Shown: positions 1-7,687 of the stretch, in pieces
Layout of the letters: every line of letters begins with the position of its first letter
Numbering within the stretch: position 1 is the first letter of the stretch
Assembly (NCBI RefSeq): GCF_002081715.1
Contig: NZ_MUKP01000003.1
Span: 1-64,000 of the forward strand
Length of the DNA stretch: 64,000 bases
Origin: Nocardia donostiensis
GTDB taxonomy: Bacteria; Actinomycetota; Actinomycetes; Mycobacteriales; Mycobacteriaceae
Direction of reading: 5' to 3'
Position numbers and translations under genes: made by a program
The notes under the pieces: generated by a model
Database searches by the model: none
What the model was told of the DNA's origin: nothing
The model's input: the letters and a program-made list of their open reading frames with translations, nothing else

Positions 1-366
1 AGGCGTACACGTCGGCTACGGCTGCCTGGTTCGCCTACCGTAGCCCGCCCACAGCCCCCGACACCCACCGATCGAATGCGAGCAACCGCAGGGGCGGACA
101 CGACCCGGAGTAGCACGCCCGCCCGGTAATGAAGACGGCCCCCGCCCACAGCAATGCGGAGGTACACAGGCCGTACGCCCGGAGCAAAGGCGGTAGCTAG
201 GCAGGTTGCACCCTGTCGAGCGAACGCGTAGCGCGTGACCGGGAGCGCGGGCGGAAAGGTACGCAAGCCGCACACCCGGAGCAAAAGCGGTAGCTAGGCA
301 TACCCCTCACAGCCGCAATCATGGAAGGTACACAGAAAGGCGCACGGGCCGCAGCGAAGGCGAAGG
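1..366. repeat. Gene-free tract with degenerate copies of a dispersed repeat
   Basis: No credible gene is seen here. Two related modules lie at 156-203 and 251-300. Each runs GCGGA, then AGGTAC, a CCGGAGC block, then GCGGTAGCTAGGCA. The same order of blocks recurs at 7327-7374 and 7434-7482, so this is a decayed copy of that repeat family. A further AGGTACACAG lies near 330. The tract sits immediately downstream of the decarboxylase-family gene that ends at 367. The left edge is cut by the window. Confidence 0.6.
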
Positions 367-936
367 TTACGCCCAGGGAACGCGGCAGGAGTCCGTGCTG
401 AATCCCTGCGCGGTGATGCCCAGTGCGGTGTAGATGCGGGACCGCTCGTTCTCCAACGCGATGTGATAGGTCAGTTCGATGACGCCTTCCCGGCCGAACC
501 GTCGTTCCAGGTCGGTGACTTGTTCATCGGTGACGGTGGTCGGGGTGGCGGTCATCGCGTCGGCGTAGGCGATCGCGGCGCGCTCGTCGTCGCTGTAGTG
601 CGGTGAGGTCGCATAGTCGGCGATGTGTTCGAGCCGGTCGATGTCCAGGCCTTCCAATCGGCTGAGCATGGTGCCGAAGTCGATGCACCAGGAGCAGCCG
701 ATGGTCCAGGCGACGCGGTATACCGCGATTTCGCGGACGTTGACGGGCAGTGTTCTGGACACTTTTTCCACTATCACCTCGTGTACGCCTGCGGCGATGG
801 TGAGTCCGGCGTGGTGGGCTGATACCGCGAACGGTTCGGGAACTTCACCGAACCTGCGCTTGGTGATCCGGTACATCAGCCGGGTCAGCAGACCGGCGTC
901 GTCGGGTTTGACGGCGGGGATGCGGGTTGCGCTCAT
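367..936 (-). CDS. Carboxymuconolactone decarboxylase (AhpD-like) family protein
   Basis: The product is 189 aa and all helical in character. A redox CSWC motif (Cys81, Cys84) sits in the sequence WTIGCSWC, preceded by VNVREIAVYRVA, the usual layout of the CMD/AhpD fold. The histidine that follows the CxxC in true AhpD is absent (IDFG instead), so peroxidase activity is doubtful. The ATG at 936 is preferred over an ATG 24 bases upstream because AAGGAGG lies about 7 bases before it. The gene follows the steroid isomerase on the same strand after 99 bases that contain a hairpin, so co-transcription is possible but not certain. The substrate is unknown. Confidence 0.85.
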   Translation of the reverse strand: MSATRIPAVKPDDAGLLTRLMYRITKRRFGEVPEPFAVSAHHAGLTIAAGVHEVIVEKVSRTLPVNVREIAVYRVAWTIGCSWCIDFGTMLSRLEGLDIDRLEHIADYATSPHYSDDERAAIAYADAMTATPTTVTDEQVTDLERRFGREGVIELTYHIALENERSRIYTALGITAQGFSTDSCRVPWA

Positions 937-995
937 GATGAGCCTCCTTCGTTCGAGCAACTGGTCCTACTGCTCGGACGAGGAGTCGCCCCGCC

Positions 996-1027
996 GTGTG
1001 ACGGCTCGAGAGTGTGAGCCGCCACAC
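996..1027 (-). terminator. Hairpin between isomerase and decarboxylase-family genes
   Basis: The arms GTGTGACGGCTC (996-1007) and GAGCCGCCACAC (1016-1027) pair over 11 of 12 positions around an 8-base loop. No T tract follows, which is common in actinobacterial terminators. It could end or attenuate the isomerase transcript before the next gene. Confidence 0.4.
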
Positions 1028-1035
1028 GGCGGATA

Positions 1036-1413
1036 TCAGGCGGGTTCGACGTTCAGGTCGTCCGGCCCCCAGTAGGCCCGCATATGGACGATTCTGCCCT
1101 CATCGTCGAATTCCATCACATCGATCGGGTGCAAGGTGATCCGCTGTTCGGCAGCTTTGGTGACCAGTGTGAACATGAAGGCCGCGTGGTTGCCGGTGAT
1201 GCGGATGGTGTCGGGGTGGATCGAGGTCTCCCGTTCCAGGTTGGCCAGCACGGTGTAGAACTCGCGAATCGCGTCCCGGCCTTGCTTCGGCGGGGTCCCG
1301 ATCGGGTCCTCGACGGTCGCGTCGGGGGCATAGAGGTCGACGATCGCCTCGGTGGGGCCGCTGCCCACTAGTTTCACGTACTGTTCCACCACATCGCGGA
1401 TCTGTCGCGCCAT
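1036..1413 (-). CDS. Steroid delta5-isomerase (ketosteroid isomerase, SnoaL/NTF2 fold)
   Basis: The product is 125 aa, the normal size for ketosteroid isomerase. It moves the double bond of a 3-oxo-delta5 steroid into conjugation, an early step in sterol catabolism. All three catalytic residues of the Comamonas enzyme can be aligned: Tyr12 (EQYV), Asp36 in DATVEDPIG and Asp98 in LHPIDVMEF. The C-terminal MRAYWGP corresponds to MRALFGE. The ATG at 1413 has TAGGAG about 7 bases upstream; longer readings of this frame lack a ribosome site. A perfect KstR-type operator lies 18 bases upstream of the start, so control by cholesterol intermediates is likely. Confidence 0.9.
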   Translation of the reverse strand: MARQIRDVVEQYVKLVGSGPTEAIVDLYAPDATVEDPIGTPPKQGRDAIREFYTVLANLERETSIHPDTIRITGNHAAFMFTLVTKAAEQRITLHPIDVMEFDDEGRIVHMRAYWGPDDLNVEPA

Positions 1414-1430
1414 CCGAACTCCTACCGAAT

Positions 1431-1444
1431 TGAAACGTGTTTCA
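1431..1444. promoter_or_regulatory. KstR-type operator (TNNAACNNGTTNNA)
   Basis: TGAAACGTGTTTCA matches every fixed position of the KstR consensus TNNAACNNGTTNNA known from mycobacterial and rhodococcal cholesterol genes. Its arms are TGAAAC and GTTTCA. On the minus strand a TACAGT box lies about 9 bases upstream of it, so the operator would cover the start of transcription of the isomerase gene. That is consistent with repression relieved by a steroid-CoA ligand. Confidence 0.75.
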
Positions 1445-1833
1445 GTTTCGCACTGTAGCAGTACCCACCGCATCGTGATCTGTGATCGCGATGATCCGCA
1501 TACGCCGCTGTTCGGTTGTGTCGGCGCACCGGTCGTGCGGGGCTGGATATCGGAGCCGGATGCCGCCGGGTGGCCATCACCTGGTCCGAGCCGGGAAGCG
1601 CCGTTGATTCCCTCGGTTCGCCGTTGAACCTGCCTCCCGCGCGAAGTACGTCTGCTGGTGGTGTCGGAGCGCGCAGCCCGCATGTTACGCATTCCGGCGA
1701 CTCGGCTCACAATGGAAAAACATCGCTATAACCGCCGGTACGGCCGGTGTGTCGGCCGGTTGCTGTCGGTATGGTGCTGTTGAATCGGTCCGGTCAACCA
1801 GATGTTCGAGTGATGAGTGAAAGCGGAGGAGAA
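1445..1833. other. Gene-free divergent intergenic region
   Basis: This stretch separates the leftward isomerase from the rightward IHF gene. Apart from the likely isomerase promoter near its left end and the ribosome site GGAGGAG just before 1834, nothing identifiable is seen. Long open frames here have no domain resemblance and no start signals. Confidence 0.5.
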
Positions 1834-2148
1834 ATGGCACTGCCTACCATGACCGCAGAACAACGCACCGAGGCGTTGGCCAAAGCGGCGGCGGTCCGCA
1901 AGGCACGCTCCGAACTGATCGGCAAGGTCAAGGACGGCAAAGTCTCGGTCGAAGACCTGTTGAACAAAGCCGACACCGACGACCTGGTCAAAAAGACCAA
2001 GGTCGCCGCGGTGATCAAGGCGCTGCCCGGCGTCGGCCCAGTGAAAGCGGCCAAACTGCTCGATCAGGCCGAGATCCCCGAGGATCGCCGCATCGGCGGT
2101 CTGGGCGCCCGCCAGCGAGCCGCACTGCTGGAGGCGCTCGCAGGCTGA
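1834..2148 (+). CDS. Integration host factor, actinobacterial type (mIHF family)
   Basis: The product is 104 aa and opens with MALPTMTAEQR, as mycobacterial and Streptomyces IHF do. A basic helical N terminus is followed by a helix-two-turn-helix around ALPGVGPVKAAKLLDQ (about residues 65-80). It ends with the family signature RRIGGLGARQRAALLE. It should bind DNA non-specifically and act as a nucleoid protein. The strong GGAGGAGAA site 5' of the ATG fixes the start. In mycobacteria the main gene sits beside gmk; this copy stands alone and is more diverged in the middle (DLLNKADTDDLVKK), so it may be a second paralogue. Confidence 0.88.
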   Translation: MALPTMTAEQRTEALAKAAAVRKARSELIGKVKDGKVSVEDLLNKADTDDLVKKTKVAAVIKALPGVGPVKAAKLLDQAEIPEDRRIGGLGARQRAALLEALAG

Positions 2149-2183
2149 ATGCCCGAGCGGGGGCTCGCTTGTTCAGTGGAGCA

Positions 2184-2204
2184 CGGGCGGCCCCCGGCCG
2201 CCCG
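2184..2204. terminator. GC-rich hairpin between convergent genes
   Basis: CGGGCGGC (2184-2191) pairs perfectly with GCCGCCCG (2197-2204) around a 5-base loop. It lies between the ends of the IHF gene and fdhD, which converge, so it can serve both transcripts. No T tract is present on either side. Confidence 0.6.
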
Positions 2205-2274
2205 TCCCGGGAAGAAACCGACCTGCGGTGACGCGGTCGCCGTCTGACCCACCTGAACCGGTGCTCGCCGGTGG

Positions 2275-3117
2275 TCAGGCGGGGTGGGCTCGCGATGCCG
2301 GAATCGCGACGATGCGCTCGGGATGGCTGTAGATGTTCATGGTGTCGCCGCGCAGGAACCCGATGAGCGTCAGGCCGGCATCGACGGCCAGATCCACCGC
2401 GAGGGAACTGGGCGCCGAGACCGCGGCCAGCACCGGGATACCGGCCTGTACCGCTTTCTGGGCGAGTTCGAAGGATGCCCGGCCGCTGACCATGAGCACC
2501 AGGTCGGCGGCGGGCAGCCGATTCTCCCGCAACGCCCAGCCGATCACCTTGTCCACCGCGTTATGCCTGCCGATGTCCTCCCGGACCGCCAGTGCGACGC
2601 CGTCCGCGGTGAACAGACCAGCCGCATGCAGGCCGCCGGTGGCCTCGAACACCGACTGCCTGCCGCGGAGTGTGCCGGGCATCGCGGCCAGGACCTCGGT
2701 GTCGACAAGCGGCTCCGGTGCAGCCAGGGGGAACCGGGACCGTTGCCGGACCTCGTCCAAAGCGGTTTTCCCGCACAGCCCGCAGGCGCCGGTGGTGAGG
2801 AAGTTGCGGGTGGTAACCCGGGCAGCCGGGGTGCGCAGGGCGACATCCAGGACGTTGTAGGTATTGCGGCCCTCGTCATCGGTTCCGGCGCAATACCGTG
2901 CGGCGACGACATCGTCGGCGGCTCCGATCACCGACTCGGTGAACAAGAAACCGTGCGCTAAATCGATATCGTTGCCCGGGGTGCGCATGGTGACTGTCAA
3001 CGATCGCCCGTCCAGCCGGATCTCCAGCGGTTCCTCCACCGCCAAGGTGTCGGGGCGCTGGATCTGGCCTGCCGGTGAGATGCGGCGCATCCGGCGCCGC
3101 GCGGTGACCCGGCTCAT
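2275..3117 (-). CDS. fdhD: FdhD, sulfurtransferase for formate dehydrogenase-type molybdoenzymes
   Basis: The product is 280 aa. FdhD passes sulfur from a cysteine desulfurase to the bis-MGD cofactor, giving the Mo-sulfido ligand that FdhF-type enzymes need. The family CxxC is present at Cys112/Cys115 in TTGACGLCGKTALDEV. EDIGRHNAVDKVIG and LVMSGRASFE-like stretches (REDIGRHNAVDK, LVLMVSGRASFELAQK) are typical. The start codon overlaps the stop of the upstream molybdoenzyme gene by four bases (3114-3117), so the maturation factor is made together with its client. Confidence 0.95.
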   Translation of the reverse strand: MSRVTARRRMRRISPAGQIQRPDTLAVEEPLEIRLDGRSLTVTMRTPGNDIDLAHGFLFTESVIGAADDVVAARYCAGTDDEGRNTYNVLDVALRTPAARVTTRNFLTTGACGLCGKTALDEVRQRSRFPLAAPEPLVDTEVLAAMPGTLRGRQSVFEATGGLHAAGLFTADGVALAVREDIGRHNAVDKVIGWALRENRLPAADLVLMVSGRASFELAQKAVQAGIPVLAAVSAPSSLAVDLAVDAGLTLIGFLRGDTMNIYSHPERIVAIPASRAHPA

Positions 3118-5423
3118 AGTTCGCTGCGCTCCAGGCGGATGGTGATCGCCTTGGATACCGGGGTGTTCGATCGTGCCGCAACGTGATCCAGCGGAACCAG
3201 CGGATTGGTTTCGGGGTAGTAGGCGGCGGCGTTACCGCGCGGAGTCGGATAGGCGACCAGCCGGAACCCCTCGACGCGGCGCGCCACCCCATCGGTCCAT
3301 TCGGACACCACATCCACCAGATCACCGTCGGCGAAACCGAATTCGGCGATGTCGTCGGCATTGACCAGCACGACCTTCCGGCCGCCGCGCACCCCGCGGT
3401 AGCGATCGTCCAGCCCGTAGACGGTGGTGTTGTACTGGTCGTGACTGCGCAGGGTCTGCAGGATCAGCCGGCCCGGTGGGGTGGGTGTCCAGACCAGTTC
3501 GTTCACCGCGAAATTCGCTTTACCGGTGGCGGTGTGGAACTCGCGGGCATCGCGCGGCGGATGCGGCAGGACGAAACCGTTGCGGTGGCGCACCCGTGTG
3601 TTGTAGTCGGCGCAGCCGGGCACCACCTTGGCGATGGCGTCACGGATCAGGTCGTAGTCATTGCGGAAATCGTTCCATGGCACCGGATGTTGCGACCCGA
3701 ACAGTTCGGCGGCGAGCTCGCACACGATGGCCACTTCACTGCGCAGCTGCTTGCTCACCGGTTTCAGCCGCCCGGTGGACAGATGCACCATCGACATCGA
3801 ATCCTCCACCGATACCCGCTGTTTCACGCCGTTCTGCACATCCAGATCGGTGCGGCCGAGGGTGGGCAGGATGAGCGCGGTCGCACCGTGCACGACATGG
3901 CTACGGTTGAGTTTGGTCGACACCTGCACCGTCAGTGCACAGTTGCGTAGTGCGGCCTCGGTGACTTCGGTATCGGGGGTGGCGGAGACGAAATTTCCGC
4001 CCATGCCGAAGAACACTTTCGCGTGGCCGTCACGCATGGCGCGGATCGCGGCGACGGTGTCGAACCCGTGCTTACGGGGGCTGGTGATACCGAATTCGGC
4101 ATCCAGCGCCGCCAGGAAGGCCTCGGGCATTTGCTCCCAGATGCCCATGGTGCGGTCGCCTTGGACGTTCGAGTGCCCGCGCACCGGGCACACTCCCGCC
4201 CCGGGTTTGCCGATCATGCCGCGTGCCAGCAGCAGGTTGGTGATCTCCTCGATGGTGGCCACACCGTGCGCCTGCTGGGTCAGCCCCATCGCCCAGCAGA
4301 CGATGATGTTCTTCGATTCTGCGAGTAGTCGTGCCGTGTGTTCGAGTTGGTCGCTGTGCAGCCCGGTCGCTTCGGCCACTACGTTCATATCGACCGCGCG
4401 GATGTGCTGTTCGTACTCGGAGAAGCCCGCGGTGCAGGTGTCGACGAACGAGCGGTCGATAACGGTGCCCGGCGCGCGGTCCTCGGCCTCGAACAGCAGT
4501 TTCGCCAGCCCCTGGAACAGCGCCATATCGCCGCCGAGCCGGATCTGCAGAAAATCGTCGGCGATCGGGACACCGCTGGTCAGGCCCTTGACTGTCTGCG
4601 GGTCACGGAAATTGATCAAACCGGTTTCCGGCAGCGGGTTGATCGCGACGATCCGTGCGCCCGAGGCCTTGGCGTCGGCGAGTGCGCTGAGCATCCGCGG
4701 ATGGTTGGTGCCGGGGTTCTGGCCTGCGACGAGGATCAGGTCGGCGGCGGCGAAGTCATCGATCGACACCGAGCCCTTGCCGATGCCGATGGAGGCGGTC
4801 AGCGCGGCGCCGGAGGACTCATGGCACATATTCGAGCAATCGGGCAGGTTGTTCGTCCCGAAACTGCGCACCAGCAGCTGATACAGGAACGCGGTCTCGT
4901 TGGCGGTGCGGCCCGAGGTGTAGAACACCGCTTCGTCGGGGGAGTCCAGGGCGCGTAACTGCTCGGCGATCAAGCGGTAAGCGTCGGACCAGGAGATGGG
5001 GGAGTAGTGGGTGTCTCCGGGGCGCAGCACCATGGGCTCGGTCAGCCTGCCCTGCCTGCCGAGCCAGTAGCCGGTTTTTCCGGCTAGGTCCGCGATCGAG
5101 TGAGTGGCGAAGAACTCCGGTCCGACGGTATTGAGCGTCGCCTCCTCGGCCACTGCTTTCGCACCGTTTTCACAGAACTCGGCGGGCCGCCGATGTCCCG
5201 ACGGCTCCGGCCAGGCACAGCCCGGACAGTCGAACCCGTGCACTTGGTTGACCCGCGCCAAGCTGCGCGCGGTACGGACGACCCCCATATCGGCGACCGC
5301 GCGGCCCAACGCCACCCCCACGGCGGTGACGCCGGCGGCCTGCTGCTTGGGTGGGGTGACGTGCAGTGCGGATTCGTCGATGTCTTCGGTGGGCGCGTTG
5401 CGGTGCATATGTCTATTGTCCAC
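3114..5423 (-). CDS. FdhF/YdeP-family molybdopterin oxidoreductase
   Basis: The product is about 769 aa, close to E. coli YdeP (759 aa). N-terminal cysteines FDCPGCAWP (Cys66, Cys69) and FCENG (Cys84) suit an iron-sulfur site. NNLPDCSNMCHESSG aligns with the NNVDCCARVUHGPS region of formate dehydrogenase H, making Cys200 the likely molybdenum ligand in place of selenocysteine. The C-terminal third carries a molybdopterin dinucleotide-binding region (RSHDQYNTTVYG, then FADGDLVDV). The true substrate is not known; YdeP relatives are tied to acid resistance. The start is uncertain: GTG at 5423 or ATG at 5408, neither with a clear ribosome site. It is coupled to fdhD. Confidence 0.9.
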   Translation of the reverse strand: MDNRHMHRNAPTEDIDESALHVTPPKQQAAGVTAVGVALGRAVADMGVVRTARSLARVNQVHGFDCPGCAWPEPSGHRRPAEFCENGAKAVAEEATLNTVGPEFFATHSIADLAGKTGYWLGRQGRLTEPMVLRPGDTHYSPISWSDAYRLIAEQLRALDSPDEAVFYTSGRTANETAFLYQLLVRSFGTNNLPDCSNMCHESSGAALTASIGIGKGSVSIDDFAAADLILVAGQNPGTNHPRMLSALADAKASGARIVAINPLPETGLINFRDPQTVKGLTSGVPIADDFLQIRLGGDMALFQGLAKLLFEAEDRAPGTVIDRSFVDTCTAGFSEYEQHIRAVDMNVVAEATGLHSDQLEHTARLLAESKNIIVCWAMGLTQQAHGVATIEEITNLLLARGMIGKPGAGVCPVRGHSNVQGDRTMGIWEQMPEAFLAALDAEFGITSPRKHGFDTVAAIRAMRDGHAKVFFGMGGNFVSATPDTEVTEAALRNCALTVQVSTKLNRSHVVHGATALILPTLGRTDLDVQNGVKQRVSVEDSMSMVHLSTGRLKPVSKQLRSEVAIVCELAAELFGSQHPVPWNDFRNDYDLIRDAIAKVVPGCADYNTRVRHRNGFVLPHPPRDAREFHTATGKANFAVNELVWTPTPPGRLILQTLRSHDQYNTTVYGLDDRYRGVRGGRKVVLVNADDIAEFGFADGDLVDVVSEWTDGVARRVEGFRLVAYPTPRGNAAAYYPETNPLVPLDHVAARSNTPVSKAITIRLERSEL

Positions 5424-5488
5424 TTCACACTTAGGTCCCGACCGTTCGGTATCTCTATGGAGGATCTTACCGGCCTGGACAGGGGTGG

Positions 5489-6697
5489 TCAGCCTGGTTG
5501 TGACGGATGGTCGCGTTGGTAGGTGAGGACCTGCTCACTGATGCGGACGCGTGCGCCCGGCGGGAGTTCGGTCGGCGACCGGCCGATGCGGGTCCAGCGC
5601 GGCGAGCCGGGCGTGGAGACGAAAGTGCCCGAGGTGGTGCCCGCATCGCGGATGTAGACCTTGCCGCCGTCGACGGATACGTAGGCGTGCACGCGGGAGA
5701 TGTGGCGGTCGCGTTGCAGCACGATCGGGGCGGCGGTGGCGCGACGAACCGATTCGTCGGCGGAGGGGCCACGGCCGATGACGTAAGGGCGGTCCAGTGG
5801 GTAGGCGGCGCCGTCCTCGGCGATCAGGGCAGGCGAGGCCGTCGTGTCGCGACCTGTACCTAGGGCGGACGTGCCGGGCAAGTGCGAGGTTTTGCCCGCG
5901 CCGAGCGCCGGGCGAGGTCTGCGGCGGAGAGAGTCGTGCGGGCCTGCTTTGCGCAGAGCGATGGGTTCTGGTGCGGCGGTGGGGCGCAACGCGGCAGGCG
6001 CCTGCGACCAGGCCAGCGATATCGGCTGAGCGGCTACCGGCTCCGGGACGGCGGACGGCTCGGCCACCGGGGAAGGTTCGGCGACGGCCCTGGTCCGGGT
6101 GTGCTCGGCCGGGTCGGGATCGGCGGCGGCGAGCCCGGCTGGGGCGGTCGCAGGCGGTTGTGCTGTGGTGCCGGAGGAGTTCGCCGGCCGCGGGCTCGCC
6201 CCCGACGGTTTCTTACGGCTGCGCCGCACCCGCGCTGTGAGCACGAAACCACCCCCGGGGACGACCCCGGCGCGCAGGTCCGTGCGGGTACGGGCTTCGG
6301 GCTGCGCGGCGGTATCCGGTCCGACGGTGATGGTGCGGACCGGTTCGCGCACGATCTCGTCCACCCAGGTGAAGGCACGCGAACCGGTGAGTTTCCTGGT
6401 GCCTTCGGCGCCGGAGACGGTGGCGGCGACCGGGCCGCGCAACAAGATCAGGGTGCCGTCGTCGGTAGGTGCGACCACGCCGAATGACGGCGGCTGCGAT
6501 CCGGCCCCGAACACCACTGCGGCCAGCCGTTGCGCGATCGCCGCACCGGGATGTTCGGTATCGGCGACCGCCTCGACGGCCCCGAGAATCCGATCGGTGG
6601 ACGCGGTTTCCTCCGCGATGAAGACGACGACGCCGCCGAACCGCGCGACCAGGCCTTCGCCCGGCACGATTCCGGCGGTCGATGACTCGCTGCGCAC
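5489..6697 (-). CDS. FHA domain-containing protein
   Basis: The product is 402 aa. A C-terminal forkhead-associated domain (about 295-395) shows YVIGRG, the phosphothreonine-binding HISRVHA and an SGTFV in place of the usual NGT. FHA domains bind phosphothreonine, here probably on targets of Ser/Thr kinases. The N-terminal 130 residues (GEGLVARFGGVVVFI onwards) form a compact globular region I do not recognise. The middle (about 150-290) is a disordered Pro/Ala-rich linker. The GTG at 6697 is supported by AAGGAGG six bases upstream. It lies 65 bases upstream of the molybdoenzyme gene on the same strand; no functional link is evident. Confidence 0.85.
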   Translation of the reverse strand: MRSESSTAGIVPGEGLVARFGGVVVFIAEETASTDRILGAVEAVADTEHPGAAIAQRLAAVVFGAGSQPPSFGVVAPTDDGTLILLRGPVAATVSGAEGTRKLTGSRAFTWVDEIVREPVRTITVGPDTAAQPEARTRTDLRAGVVPGGGFVLTARVRRSRKKPSGASPRPANSSGTTAQPPATAPAGLAAADPDPAEHTRTRAVAEPSPVAEPSAVPEPVAAQPISLAWSQAPAALRPTAAPEPIALRKAGPHDSLRRRPRPALGAGKTSHLPGTSALGTGRDTTASPALIAEDGAAYPLDRPYVIGRGPSADESVRRATAAPIVLQRDRHISRVHAYVSVDGGKVYIRDAGTTSGTFVSTPGSPRWTRIGRSPTELPPGARVRISEQVLTYQRDHPSQPG

Positions 6698-6763
6698 CCG
6701 CGCCTCCTTCCTGGCGCATCACCGCGTCCAGCATAGAGGCCCGGCGCATATTGTTACCGAATC

Positions 6764-7267
6764 ATGATCCGATCCGCTGCCACCGCCGATATCCCGATCC
6801 TGCGTGAGCTCGAACGTGCCGCAGGGAAGCCGTTCGCCGATATCGGTATGACCGCAGTCGCCGAGGACGAGCCGCCCTCGGCGGACACCCTGCGCGAGTT
6901 CGTCGAGGCGGGCCGCGCCTGGGTATGGATCGCTGCGGGAACCCCGGTCGCGTACCTGATCGCCGCCGTTGTCGACGGCAACGCCCATATCGAGCAGGTG
7001 TCGGTGCATCCAGCCCATCGCGGCGAACGGATCGGCCGACGGCTCATCGACCACGCGATGAACTGGACTCGCGACAAGGGCCTACCCGCAATCACCTTGA
7101 CGACCTTCACCGAGGTGCCATGGAACGGCCCGTACTACGAAACCCTGGGCTTCCGCTACCTGGACATTGCCGAGGAGACGCCGGGACTGCGCGCCATCCG
7201 CGCCGCAGAAGACGCCCACGGCCTCGACCACTGGCCACGCGCCTGCATGCGCGCCGAAGTGTACTGA
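6764..7267 (+). CDS. GNAT family N-acetyltransferase
   Basis: The product is 167 aa. The acetyl-CoA binding motif A is clear: IEQVSVHPAHRGERIGRRLIDHA (about residues 75-97), with R-G-E-R-I-G for the pyrophosphate loop. Strand beta5 and the motif B region PYYETLGFRYL follow. The substrate cannot be told from sequence. There is no ribosome site before the ATG, but TATTGT at 6749-6754 ends nine bases before it, so the mRNA may be leaderless or nearly so. It is divergent from the FHA gene. Confidence 0.88.
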   Translation: MIRSAATADIPILRELERAAGKPFADIGMTAVAEDEPPSADTLREFVEAGRAWVWIAAGTPVAYLIAAVVDGNAHIEQVSVHPAHRGERIGRRLIDHAMNWTRDKGLPAITLTTFTEVPWNGPYYETLGFRYLDIAEETPGLRAIRAAEDAHGLDHWPRACMRAEVY

Positions 7268-7687
7268 TTCACGCACAAGCCGCCGCGAAGTCGCAGGTAG
7301 GCATGAACGCCACGACCGGAGCGAATGCGAAGGTACGCATCCCGCATGGTCGGGGCCAAGGCGGTAGGTAGGCGGGCCGAGCTCAGCCGTGCGTATGTGG
7401 GAGGTACACATGATGCGCATGGCCGGGGCGAATGTGGAGGTACGCATCCCGCATGGTCGGAGCCAACGCGGTAGATAAGTGGCCCGAGTTCAGTCGTGCA
7501 TATGCGGGAGGTACGCATAAGGGCGCACAGCTGGGAGTGAGGGCAGGGCGGTGCGCAGGCCGCGCGGTCGGAGTCAAGGCGGTAGGTAGGCGGGCCGAGC
7601 TCAGCCGTGCGTATGTGGGAGGTACACATAAATGCGCATGGCCGGAGCGAATGCGGAGGTACGCCCGGAGCGAATGCGGAGGTACGC
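7268..7687. repeat. Imperfect tandem repeat array between convergent genes
   Basis: About three and a half copies of a 105-111 base unit run through this stretch. Equivalent points lie near 7348, 7455 and 7566 (GGTCGG-GCCAAGGCGGTAG), each followed by GGCGGGCCGAGCTCAGC-like and GTATGTGGGAGGTACACAT-like blocks. The array ends with two tight copies of GGAGCGAATGCGGAGGTACGC (about 7652-7688). Open frames across it are shadows of the repeat. It fills the gap between the ends of the acetyltransferase gene and glpD. Related copies occur at 156-300 and, inverted, at 57876-57927. Confidence 0.8.

Noticed and set aside
156..300. CRISPR array
   Set aside because: The repeats are imperfect, nearly 100 bases apart with related rather than unique spacers, and there are no cas genes.
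7156..7629. Minus-strand frames with repeated HIRTAELGPPTYRL-like peptides
   Set aside because: They are translations of the tandem repeat array, without ribosome sites or known relatives; treated as repeat, not protein.
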